Positions 10,313 to 20,061 of a DNA stretch of 27,381 nt are shown piece by piece; within the stretch, counting starts at the first letter, position 1; each line of letters opens with the position of its first letter. The stretch is from Branchiostoma floridae (taxonomy: Eukaryota; Chordata; Leptocardii; Amphioxiformes; Branchiostomatidae), in assembly GCF_000003815.2 (NCBI RefSeq), contig NC_049982.1:21650213-21677593 (forward strand), in the 5' to 3' direction. The position numbers and the translations under genes are program-made. The notes beneath the pieces are model-generated. The model had not been told where the DNA came from, did not search any database, and saw only the letters and a list, made by a program, of their open reading frames with translations.

Positions 10313-10984
10313 TTGACAGGGTTTGATGTTCTATAACATCATACGACTAGTCGACTGTAACTTTGGTCTGTGTTCATACAAGAATACTATTACCGGCAAA
10401 GTTAGTAATAATCTGAATCATTATTGCTTTACCTGTCCATGTCTGTACGATACATAACGGTAATTCATGAATTTTCCTTATTTGCATGCATATACAAAAA
10501 TAAGTGCCAACACAGGACAACATCCAGTTGTGCATTGTATATAAAGGTATGAACAAGTTGGCCTCTATTTTGCTGGTAGACAGTTATTGATCTAGATCCT
10601 TTTTGTCAAGCTTTATTTTGCTGCAGTCAAATCGTCAAGAAATAAACAGTGGTCTTTGGGAAAAAATCTGCTTCTGAGGTCCATGGTTTTTAGGGTAGTT
10701 AAGCAGCCATCATCAATAATTTTGAGTGAAGGGTAAATCAGTTGCTTCGTTAAGTTACCATGGTGACGTAAGGTTATTTACAGTACTGAAAAGAAAGCCT
10801 ACCATATGCATGGTGTTGAAGTCATGTTTTTGGATAGTGACACAGAATCTTCTGACATTGCAAATAACTTTATGTTCTTAGTGGTATTTTGCCTATGTAT
10901 GTTCCTTTTTTTTTATAGAGAAAGCTAAATTTGCTATTCAGATGCAAGAACAGCAATTTTTCCATAAAACATAGATACATGTAT

Positions 10985-11467
10985 CGCGAAACAAAGTCTG
11001 ATTTCCTTCAAACCAACTTGATTGGTTGCGGAATAACTTCCTCACATCTCGTATACCCTCTTTTTGTCAAAAAAGCTAAATTTGGCCCGTTGAACCAAAA
11101 TAGCAGATTTCAACCCAAAAATGAGATGTCGACAAACGATGTCCGATTTCCTTCGAACCAACTTTACTGAGTGCGGAATAACTTCCTGACATCTCGTTCA
11201 CCTTCTTTTTGTCAAAAAAGCTAAATTTGGCCCTTTGAACCAAAAATAGCAGATTTCAACCCAAAAATGAGATGTCAACAAACGATGTCCGATTTCCTTC
11301 AAACCAACTTTATTGAGTGCGGAATAACTTCCTCACATCTCGTTCACCCTCTTTTTGTCAAAAAAGCTAAATTTGGCCCTTTGAACCAAAAATAGCAGAT
11401 TTCAACCCAAAGATGAGATGTCGACAAACGATGTCCGATTTCCTTCGAACCAACTTTACTGAGTGCG
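10985..11467. repeat. 146-bp tandem repeat, about 3.3 copies
   Basis: The phrase gatttccttc recurs at 11000, 11145, 11291 and 11437, giving periods of 145, 146 and 146 bp. Each full unit runs through gcggaataacttcct, ctttttgtcaaaaaagctaa and cccaaaaatgagatgtc. Copies 2 and 3 are nearly identical; the first is more diverged. The ORF at 10931-11170 is this repeat read through. Confidence 0.9.
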
Positions 11468-11636
11468 TACTGAAAACGAACAATGCCATGTACTTTTGCG
11501 CCTTTTGAAGACAGGTACTAGATGAATCGATTGTTACGTACGGAGGAAGGGAGAAATATCGGAGCTGTTAACAGCACGGGTAGGTCAATATATAAAGCTA
11601 GTTTTGATAACCTTTCGTCTACAGTTACTAATGCTA

Positions 11637-13395
11637 TTTTCACCCCGCTCAAAAGACACCAAGCGCCAAATAATGTAGGGTTAGAGGTATATATCGTAAA
11701 ATAGACGCAGGTTTCCATAGAAGTCTTTCAAAGACACTTTCATTATGCCAACACTTTCATTTTGAGTGCCTGCACTCAAACGTTTTGGAGATATTTGAAC
11801 GCAAGGTCAATAATGCGTGAGTTCTTATCTGAAGTTCAACTGCATATATCTCAATACCAAAGTACAACCATCATATGGTATTTCAGATCACAACTAAGCA
11901 CACTTTCATGCCTATTTCAGCCAAATTTGAAGTCATTCTGTGGTAGTTTGAAGGAGATACAAAAGTAAGAGACGTTTTAGCCTTGCGTAAATCGAGGCCG
12001 CTTGTCAACTGCACTTGTTCGCATGGACAATTTCGGGCGAAATTCTACCGCATCAAAGGTAATTGCGTTTTTCTCTGTAAGACGAGAAAGGAGTGAAATA
12101 TCTCAATGAAATTTTCAGGAAAGCCGGTTAGTACGCTTATCTAGCTGTGTTCCTAATAGGTTTTCTCTCGCTTTATTCTGTTAGGAGATATAAGGCTTTG
12201 AACTATTGTCATTTTCACCCCGCTCAAAAGCCCACCTTCGGAAAGTAGGTTTTACCCCAAACTCCCTGTAGGGTTAGATATATAAAGTAAAAAGGACGCA
12301 GTTTTTCATAGAAGTCTGTCAAAGACATTGTCATGATGCCACCACTTTCTTTCTGACTACTTTCAATAAAAAATATTGGAGATATTTGAACTTTTATTTG
12401 GACGCAAGGTCAAAAATGCGTGATTTCCTATCAGAAGTTCAACTGCACGTATCTCGATACCAAAGTACAAACATCATATGACGTTTCAGATCCTAGCTAA
12501 GTACACTTTCATACATATTCAGCCAAATTTGAAAGTAATTCTGTGGTAGTTTGAAGGAGATACAAAAGTAAGAGACGTTTTAGCCTGCGTAAAATCGAGG
12601 CCGCTTGTCAACTGCACTTGTTCGCATGGACAATTTCGGGCGAAATTCTACGTCATCAAAGGTAATTGCGTTTTTCTCTGTAAGACGAGAAAGGAGTGAA
12701 ATATCTCAATGAAATTTTCAGGAAAGCCGGTTAGTACGCTTATCTAGCTGTGTTCCTAATAGGTTTTCTCTCGTTTTATTCTGTTAGGAGATATAAGGCT
12801 TTGAACTATTGTCATTTTCACCCCGCTCAAAAGCCCACCTTCGGAAAGTAGGTTTTACCCCAAACTCCCTGTAGGGTTAGATATATAAAGTAAAAAGGAC
12901 GCAGTTTTTCATAGAAGTCTGTCAAATACATTGTCATGATGCCACCACTTTCTTTCTGACTACTTTCAATGAAAAAATTTGGAGATATTTGAACTTTTAT
13001 TTGGACGCAAGGTCAAAAATGCGTGATTTCCTATCAGAAGTTCAACTGCACGTATCTCGATACCAAAGTACAAACATCATATGACGTTTCAGATCCTAGC
13101 TAAGTACACTTTCATGCATATTTCAGCTAAATTTGAAGTAATTCTGTGGTAGTTTGAAGGAGATACGAAAGTAAGAGACGTTTTAGCCTCGCGCAAAGCG
13201 AGGCCGCGTGTCAACTGCGCTTGTTTGCATGGGCGATTTCGGGCGAAATTTTACCGCATCAAACGTAATCGCGTTTTTCTCTGTAAGACGAGTGATATAT
13301 CTCAATGAAATTTTCAGGAAAGTAGTTTAATACGCTAATCTGTGGTGTTGATAACTTTGCTGTTGCTTGATTCTGTTAGGAGATATAAGGCTTTG
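11637..13395. repeat. tandem triplication of an approximately 600-bp unit
   Basis: ttttcaccccgctcaaaag starts copies at 11637, 12212 and 12815 (periods 575 and 603 bp). The matching end phrase ggagatataaggctttg occurs near 12184, 12787 and 13379. Copies 2 and 3 are almost identical over their first 350 bp, so this part of the array is recent; the last third of copy 3 is diverged. Within each unit a ggagata motif recurs three times, hinting at an older sub-repeat. No frame stays open across units, so it is a satellite or repeated segment, not a gene. Confidence 0.9.
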
Positions 13396-13473
13396 CACAG
13401 AGGCCTTAAGAATCAAAGTGAGGGATGTGATGAACAGGAAGTGGCGTAAGTTTTTCATTCATGGTTATCACGG

Positions 13474-13649
13474 TTATCTCAAGCAAATCCTACGGTGGCA
13501 TAATATACTAGTAGTACATGTATCATTAGCTACATGTAGCCAAGGGGTGTAGCCGGCAATGTGGTGTCAATTGTCTCCTTGGCTGACCACATGCCTTGGC
13601 TAGCTTAATGACACTATCTTATGCCACCGTAGGATCTGCTTGGAGATAA
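13474..13649. mobile_element. 176-bp foldback element
   Basis: The outer arms ttatctcaagcaaatcctac (from 13474) and gtaggatctgcttggagata (to 13649) are inverted with few mismatches. A second inner pair, gctacatgtagccaagg and ccttggctagc, continues the hairpin. It lies about 80 bp beyond the 600-bp array and has no coding capacity. Confidence 0.8.
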
Positions 13650-14931
13650 GTTATCAAGCACTCCAGGCATGGGCAACATACACTGTCTAACAATGTAGCT
13701 TTATATGGGCATGATACTGTAAATAATGGTATTATAAAATAAGTTTTCTAAAGCTAAGTATAGAAATGATGAAATGAATAATTGTTTTTCAGTGTTTAAT
13801 GTATAAACTACTGATGGATATTCATAGCAGAACAGAACATAGCAGAACATACTACAAACAGTAATCTAGAAAATGTGGAGTAAGTATTCTAAGTCAGACT
13901 AGATAGTATGTAAATCCAGGACTGCCTGAAAATCAGGTCCAGCTTGATCTGTGTGTACGTTCCTGGTAAAACAAATGAAGTGAAGATAATAGACTTATTT
14001 TGACTATTGTTAAGTGTTTCCAAGGGTTATATTAGAATTGCTGGTGGTAGGGGGGGTGGGGTGGATTATTTCTTAAAAATGTATGTTTCTGCGATCAAAA
14101 TGTGCACTTCAGTGAATGGTATGTTGGGAAAGACTCAATGATACCCATGTCAGGTCAACCCGTCAACGTCTTTGAAATCTAAAATAATTCCATTTTCTGG
14201 CCTGTATATTACCTTTGTTGGGCAAGGTCATTGAAAAAACAACCTATGACCCTATGTACACTGCACATCAAACACATTTGAAACAAATGAGTAAACAGGT
14301 ATTGTTCAGTTTTAATAAGTGTTCTAAATATGGTGTATCAAACTATCATAAATATACAGTATCCCAGTAAATGTCGTACTCCTATTGGAGAAGGACATTT
14401 GCAGTCTTCAAATACAAATCAGTCTATACAACTAGGTAAAAAAAAGATTTATCTCCATAAACTTTTTTGTGACATCCATCACTATTCTTCAGCGTCGCTA
14501 GAATGAACTGGCAGAGCAATTCAATGCAGGTACATCTAACTAGACAAATGGTTGAACATATGCAAATGTTACTCAACATACAGTATTACACTTATCAGTA
14601 CAAAGTACTACAGTATCGAAGAATATAAAATATTGTGCTAAATACAGCATACATTATGGCACTACTATTATAGCTTTATACAGGTTTAGAGGCTTCTTGC
14701 GACAACTGTATACATGTGCCACTCAGAGTCAGATGACTTGGTATCAAATGGAATTGGCATCAAAGGAACCAAGGAGGCACACAGATTTTACAAACCATCA
14801 GGACACTCTACTCCTAAACAAATCTACATGTCAACTTCAACTTTTTCTATATACAGTACATGTACATGTACATGTAGTCTTCTGTCAAGCCAAAAATGTT
14901 GTTAACAACTTAAGCTGGTGCTTTGACCATT
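13650..14931. other. no gene seen; possible 3' UTR of the minus-strand exon at 14932
   Basis: This is AT-rich sequence without a convincing exon. A G-rich run (14043-14064, ggtggtagggggggtggggtgg) could form a G-quadruplex. A minus-strand ATTAAA lies at 14311-14316, about 620 nt past the stop at 14932. A short ACATGT repeat occurs near 14857-14877. The overlapping plus-strand ORFs at 14697-14945 look fortuitous. Confidence 0.3.
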
Positions 14932-15030
14932 CTATGGACAGGTGACAGGGGGATGCATGAAGAGCTCCATCTCCTGCTGTGTAATCAGCTTCTCCACTTC
15001 TGCCAATACACGTTTTCAGACATCAATGCC
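14932..15030 (-). pseudogene. exon-like terminal segment with in-frame TGA
   Basis: On the minus strand a strong acceptor (cagattttttttcag, AG at 15032-15031) opens a 33-codon frame. It reads GIDV, then TGA (15018-15016), then KRVLAEVEKLITQQEMELF and a few more residues to TAG at 14934-14932. The segment after the TGA is strongly protein-like, an amphipathic helix. The TGA could be a nonsense change (for example from TGG), a sequencing error, or mean that the true exon starts elsewhere. I saw no clear SECIS-like structure in the next 230 nt, so selenocysteine is unlikely. The family is not recognised. Confidence 0.35.
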
Positions 15031-15121
15031 CTGAAAAAAAATCTGTCCACAGTGATGTACTTCTGACATGTGACTTCTGATCAAACACTAACACTCAGTC
15101 ACCCATTCAATCTTTTTCTCA

Positions 15122-15195
15122 GGTTTATAAGGTCACACCAATTCAAGCAATTGGTTCTCAGAATTGCCCATTCCTATTTTTCCAAAAATGAAAAA
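15122..15195 (+). repeat. diverged half-copy of the repeat at 15541
   Basis: The sequence gtttataaggtcacaccaat, then attggttctc and an A-rich run, matches the left arm of the foldback at 15541-15913 with several mismatches. No partner arm was found nearby. Confidence 0.55.
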
Positions 15196-15540
15196 AAAAA
15201 TTCAACACACTTGCCATTCAGCGTATTATCACCATTACAAATAACTTTCCAGTATGGTAAATTGGCTTACAGACAAGTATAAGCTCATTACTTGGCACAT
15301 CCATCATTGCAGTGAATTTTTTCAATCATGAAGACATGTTAAATACATTAAAACTGTACATACAGGTGCAGCTACTGCAAAGAGGTAACTTTTGTTTGCT
15401 TTTTTTCAAGCTGACAATGTATTATTCTTCATGTTTGGTATTAGCCCTTATTTAAAGCTTTTGCAAGTTTTTGCAATTTCTTGCTGGCCTTGTTGTTAAT
15501 CCAAGAGCTGTCAAATTGAGCTTTTGTGGCCTAAGTTGTA

Positions 15541-15913
15541 TAAGGCCACACCAATTTAATTTCTTGGTTCACGGATTTTTTCATAAAAAATATGGAGCGA
15601 AAGGGCGAAATAAAAATAAAAATAAAAATTGTAAAATGGTTGGGGTAAAGGTAACGACTAATCCAAAACATAACGAAAAAAAGTTTTCAGCTTGAAAAAA
15701 GTACAAAAACACTATTATTGTACAGTAACAGCACCTGTACCCACACTTTAAGGAGATTATAATATAAAGGCCAATTTGCTACCCCGGAAAGTTGGTGAAT
15801 GGTTTCATTAATGGTGAAAATTTGCTGAGTGGTAATTTTTGTTTTTATTTTTTTTTCCAAAAGATTGGAGCGAGCAAATCCGTGAACCAAGAAATTAAAT
15901 TGGTGTGGCCTAA
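15541..15913. mobile_element. 373-bp foldback element
   Basis: The left arm from 15541 (taaggccacaccaatttaat, continuing cttggttcacggattt) is the near-exact inverse of 15876-15913. Both inner flanks carry ggagcga and an ataaaaataaaaatt tract. ORFs of both orientations across it are repeat read-through. Confidence 0.75.
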
Positions 15914-15963
15914 TAAATCTGTAAAATACCTTGCCTGGTCTCCACAACAACAAATCATAAAAA

Positions 15964-17098
15964 TATTACACATATGGTATTTTTTAAGCTGGTGCCAAGA
16001 CTAGGGAACCATGAAAATTGTACATGTATGGTATTTACCTGGTATAAAGACCAACAAGCCATAAATATATTACCTGTATGGTACCTTACCTGTATAACCC
16101 ACACAACTGCTACCTGTACGGTATCTTACCTGGTCTCCAGACAAACAAGCCAAACAACTGCTACCTGTGCGGTACCTACAGTAACCTGGTCTCCAGATCA
16201 ACAAGCCATACAACTGCTACCTGTACAGTACCTTACCTGGTCTCCAGATCAACAAGGCATAAAACTACTACCTGTACAGTACCTTACCTGGTCTCCAGAC
16301 CAACAAGCCATCCAACTGCTACCTGTGCGGTGCCTTACCTGGTCTCCAGACAAGCAAGCCATACAACTGCTACCTGTACAGTACCTTACCTGGTCTCCAG
16401 ACAAGCAAGCCATACAACTGCTACCTGTACAGTACCTTACCTGGTGTCCAGACCAACAGGCCATAAACCTGCTACCTGTACGGTACCTTACCTGGTCTCC
16501 AGACAAACAAGCCATACAACTGCTACCTGTACAGTACCTTACCTGGTGTCCAGACCAACAGGCCATAAACCTGCTACCTGTACAGTACCTTACCTGGTCT
16601 TCAGACCAACAAGCCATACAACTGCTACCTGTACGGTGCCTTACCTGGTCTCCAGACAAACAAGCCATAAAACTGCTACCTTACCTGGTCTCCAGACCAA
16701 CAATCCATACAGCTGCTACTTGTACAGTACCTTATAATTACCTGGTCTCCAGACAAGCAAGACATAAAATTGCTACCTGTGCGGTACCTTACCTGGTGTC
16801 CAGACCAACAATCCATACAACTGCTACCTGTACGGTACCTTACTGGCCTCCAGACCAACAAGCCATACAACTGATAACTGTACGGTACCTTACCTGGTCT
16901 TCAGACCAACAAGCCATACAACTGCTACCTGTACGGTACCTATACTGGCCTCCAGACCAACAAGCCATACAACTGATACCTGTACGGTGCCTTACCTGGT
17001 CTCCAGACCAACAAGCCATACAACTGCTACCTGTACGGTACCTTACCTGGTCTCCAGACCAACAAGCCATACAACTGCTACCTGTACAGTACATTACT
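15964..17098. repeat. 51-bp minisatellite, about 21 units
   Basis: The unit runs from cctggtctccagac through aagccatacaactgctacc to tgtacagtacctta. It is 51 bp, with degenerate copies at the left edge (to about 16140). A two-unit duplication is visible: the ggtgtccagaccaacaggcc variant recurs 103 bp apart (near 16442 and 16545). Because 51 is a multiple of three, long ORFs exist on both strands (plus 15974-17272, minus 16249-16668 and others). They carry 17-residue repeats and are not believable genes. On the minus strand every full unit contains ACCAGgtaagg, a consensus splice donor. Confidence 0.95.
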
Positions 17099-17717
17099 GG
17101 TCTGCCTAAACACCACAAACGACTCAGAAACACCACAAACGACCACAAACGATCTAATATGCAGTGTATATGGGTCAAAGACCTTGTGTGGCGCTCTGGA
17201 GACATTGTTTACACATTTATGAATTTAGAAAATGCAGCAAGTCCTACGTATTCACCAGTTATTTCGAGTTAGTCCGCAGGTTTCAAGATCAAAGCGATTC
17301 TTTGCCGCTATGTTGGATCGCCCGTGCTAGGAGTCTGCATGGGGAAGTCCTCGATACCTTCCACGGTTCCATAGACGACAGGATGATAAAACTAAGGACG
17401 CTGTTCATAGATTATAGCATGACACAACTCTATCATTGTCAACTTATAAAACTTGTATAGTAAGTGTTTTTCAGCCTCAAATGCAGGCACACATTCATTG
17501 ACAGCGTGCTCAGCCATCGTGACTGATCTTGAAACCGGCGGATTAACTCGAAATAACTGGTGAATATGTAGGACTTGCTGCATTTCTTAAATTCATAAGT
17601 GTGTAAACAATGTCTCCAGAGCGCAACACAAGGTATTTGACCCATATACACTGCATATTAGAGTCGTTTGTGGTCGTTTGTGGTGTTTCTGAGTCGTTTG
17701 TGGTGTTTAGGCAGACC
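17099..17717. mobile_element. 619-bp foldback transposon inserted in the minisatellite
   Basis: The ends are GGTCTGCCTAAACACC and its inverse GGTGTTTAGGCAGACC, and the inverted arms extend about 195 bp each (17099-17295 and 17520-17717). Sub-terminal ccacaaacgac motifs repeat several times, a layout typical of transposase-binding ends. Flanks gtacattac (left) and gtaccttac (right) may be a target duplication, though both also match the surrounding array. No transposase is encoded. A second copy lies at 18537-19016. Confidence 0.85.
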
Positions 17718-17786
17718 CGTACCTTACCTGGTCTCCAGACAAACAAGCCATACAACTTCTTCCTGTACGGTATCTTACCTAGTCTC
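17718..17786. repeat. minisatellite remainder right of the insertion
   Basis: cgtaccttacctggtctccag, then aacaagccatacaacttctt and cctgtacggtatcttacct, continue the 51-bp array for about 1.3 units. The transposon at 17099-17717 therefore split a pre-existing array. Confidence 0.85.
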
Positions 17787-17810
17787 AACTGTTACTAGCG
17801 GTGGGTACTG

Positions 17811-18204
17811 GTATAAAACCGTTTTCTCTTGTTGGACCAGTCCAGAAAAAACGGACCTGAAATAATTCAGTGGACAAGACCAGATGTTGGACTGATTAAA
17901 AAATGAACAGATTATACTGGCACTATGGCGGCAGACGTACACGTGTTTTGGGGCTTATTGGTCCAAGAAAATAGGAAGAGCGAAGTAGAGCTGAGTAGAG
18001 TTGGTAGTCATTTTTATCAAATTTCTACAGTCAAATGTGACGATGGTCTAGTGTTGTTTACGTGCAGATAGGATACTCTACCAAACAGATTCCTTTTCAG
18101 CAAAATTTACCATTGCTTTGATTCACCAATCATGATTTAATAGGTCTAGGTTCAGATCCGGACCTGGACCTGATCCTCTGGACCTGGACCTGAATTTTCT
18201 GTAA
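17811..18204 (+). repeat. dispersed repeat, copy 2
   Basis: The part from 17946 (ttggggcttattggtccaag) to 18204 (ggacctgaattttctgtaat) matches 6021-6286 in the same orientation at both ends. The flank at 17811-17945 (ggaccagtccag, ggacctgaaat, ggacaagaccag) has the same 'ggacc' vocabulary and probably belongs to it. It is non-coding. Confidence 0.6.
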
Positions 18205-18230
18205 TCTCCAAGCAGTATCATAAGCTGTGG

Positions 18231-18536
18231 NNNNNNNNNNNNNNNNNNNNNNNNNNNNNNNNNNNNNNNNNNNNNNNNNNNNNNNNNNNNNNNNNNNNNN
18301 NNNNNNNNNNNNNNNNNNNNNNNNNNNNNNNNNNNNNNNNNNNNNNNNNNNNNNNNNNNNNNNNNNNNNNNNNNNNNNNNNNNNNNNNNNNNNNNNNNNN
18401 NNNNNNNNNNNNNNNNNNNNNNNNNNNNNNNNNNNNNNNNNNNNNNNNNNNNNNNNNNNNNNNNNNNNNNNNNNNNNNNNNNNNNNNNNNNNNNNNNNNN
18501 NNNNNNNNNNNNNNNNNNNNNNNNNNNNNNNNNNNN
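18231..18536. other. assembly gap, 306 N
   Basis: This run of N replaces the left arm of the second foldback transposon copy, a likely reason for the assembly break. ORFs crossing it are artefacts. Confidence 1.
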
Positions 18537-19016
18537 TGCGTATTCACCAGTTATTTCAGTTAGTCCGCCGGTTTCAGATCGAAGCGATTCTCGGCCGCCA
18601 TGTTGGATCGCCCGTGCTAGGAGTCTGCATGGGGAAGTTCTCGATACCTTCCACGGCTCTATAGACGACAGGACGATAAAACTATGGACGCTGTTGGTTC
18701 ATAGATTATAGCATGGCACTATTCTATCATTGTCAACTTATAAAACTTGTATACTAAGTGTTTTTCAGCCTCAAATGTGAGCAAGCACGATCCAACATGG
18801 TGGCCAAGAATGGCTTTAATCTTGAAACCGGACTAACTCGAAATAACTGGTGAATACGCAGGACTTGCTGCGTTTTTTAAATTCATAAATGTGTAAACAA
18901 TGTCTCCAGAGCGCCGAACAAGGTCTTTGACCCATATACACTGCATATCAGAGTCGTTTGTGGTCGTTTGTGGTATTTCCGAGTCGTTTGTGGTCGTTTG
19001 TGGTATTTAGGCACAC
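18537..19016. mobile_element. foldback transposon, copy 2, left end lost in gap
   Basis: The sequence parallels 17230-17717 closely (tattcaccagttatttc, ggatcgcccgtgctaggagt, cagagtcgtttgtggtc) and ends gtggtatttaggcacacc. The inverted arms are longer here: gccgccatgttggatcg near 18595 pairs with cgatccaacatggtggc near 18788, whereas in copy 1 this part of the right arm has been replaced. Confidence 0.85.
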
Positions 19017-19048
19017 CCGATGTGAATTCAGTTTATTGCTGTCATTAC

Positions 19049-19410
19049 CAATTCCGAAAGGAGGAGGAACACCCGCCTCACCTTTTTCTATAAAGTAGTT
19101 AATAATAATATCAATATAGAGGCCAGTAATATTCTCAAGCCTGCCCATGGGCGCACCCGGGGTAGTCACGACTACAAATACCAACCCATATTTGCACGTA
19201 CAGACATTTACAAAAACTCGTTTTTTCCACGCACAATTCCTGAGTGGAATGCCCTGCCTGGCACGGTTGTAAGTGCTCCCAACGTTGAGTGCTTCCGTGC
19301 CAGGCAAGCGGCTTGCCCACCCTAACCCGGGAGCCTCAGCTTCCCCCCTACGATGCCCCATGCGGTGCTATTTGGGGGTACCCTTATGCAGATGCAGAAT
19401 TCAATATCAT
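19049..19410 (+). mobile_element. 5'-truncated LINE: reverse-transcriptase C-terminal tail
   Basis: An 89-codon frame, 19056-19325, encodes the C-terminal tail of a non-LTR retrotransposon reverse transcriptase. It runs from ERRRNTRLTFFYKVVNNNI through RTRGSHDYKY and ARTDIYKNSFFPRTIPEWNA to a stop at 19323-19325. The 'RLTFFYK..NN' and 'YKNSFFPRTIPEWN.LP' signatures are typical of such tails in CR1/L2-like elements of marine invertebrates. The catalytic domain and endonuclease are missing. The 3' part (gggggtacccttatgcagat) looks like the element's 3' UTR. It directly abuts the foldback copy ending at 19016. Confidence 0.85.
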
Positions 19411-19598
19411 TTCGCTGCAATTCATTTTGACCTACGTTTTTGGGGGAATGAAATTATCTTTTTCAAAACATAAATGCATTACATTGCATACATACATTCC
19501 ATAGCATACATAAGTCACTGCCTAGCTAAACCTGAGGTATAAACTAGGCCTCCTTTATAATAACCAGTCAATGAGGTTATAGAATACTGTTGCCTTAC

Positions 19599-19656
19599 CT
19601 CTCATAATAAAAAACACCGGGCCGTGCACCACATAATTGAAACCAATACAAAGAAG
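19599..19656 (-). CDS. candidate internal exon, minus strand
   Basis: The acceptor ttactttttcag (AG at 19658-19657) and donor GAGAG|gtaagg (after 19599) bracket 58 nt. In phase 0 entry it reads LLCIGFNYVVHGPVFFIMR plus one base, a hydrophobic stretch that could be part of a membrane segment. It follows a 176-bp intron from the exon at 19833-20009 and keeps its frame. A second frame is also open, so the coding call depends on that linkage. No downstream exon was found before the repeat-filled region to the left. Confidence 0.35.
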
Positions 19657-19832
19657 CTGAAAAAGTAATATCGTTTTAAAGATGGCCAAATACCTACCCA
19701 TTTATTGATCATGATGAGAAACAGTAACGTTAGGTTGCGAATTTGTCCGAGCTCGAGCTGCTGACGCCGTGGAATCGCTAAAAAATACGAGAGTCGAGGG
19801 CAAAAGTTACCCGTTGGTTGTTAAACCGTTAC

Positions 19833-20009
19833 CATTTGACGATCCCACCATAAGCAAAAGAACTTCACACTGTAGCAGCAGACATTTCCATGTGTTTTTC
19901 GGTCCTGAATAGTTGGCAAACTTCCATGCATGTCCACGACGGCACAGTTCGATTTCCGAAATATGGTGGCCATGACTGGTGACCCGTAGTCCAGATGACC
20001 TAGGAGCAT
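19833..20009 (-). CDS. candidate first coding exon, minus strand
   Basis: ATG at 20009 or, with a better Kozak context (gtcATGG), at 19973 opens a frame. From 19973 it encodes 47 residues (MATIFRKSNCAVVDMHG, later GNVCCYSVKFFCLWWDRQM) up to a donor, CAAATG|gtaacg, at 19833. Without splicing it would stop three codons later. Joining to 19599-19656 is phase 0 and in frame, giving a hydrophobic stretch across the junction. I do not recognise the family; it vaguely recalls the start of a membrane protein. The inverted block B lies just upstream (20062-20435). Confidence 0.35.
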
Positions 20010-20061
20010 GACCTACGGCCTGTGAACTCCTGGTTATTCATATGGAAGCGCCCCCAATTCA

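Noticed and set aside
14932-15030. Selenoprotein reading of the in-frame TGA
   Set aside because: No convincing SECIS pattern was visible in the first 230 nt of the presumed 3' UTR, and a nonsense change is simpler.
15964-17098. CRISPR-like array
   Set aside because: The repeats are contiguous with no unique spacers, and the genome is eukaryotic; it is a minisatellite.
15974-17272. 432-codon plus-strand ORF, and several minus-strand ORFs, with 17-residue repeats
   Set aside because: They arise because the 51-bp minisatellite unit is a multiple of three and free of stops; both strands are open at once, and there is no start context or non-repeat domain.
18218-18664. ORFs made mostly of X
   Set aside because: They cross the 306-N gap and carry no information.
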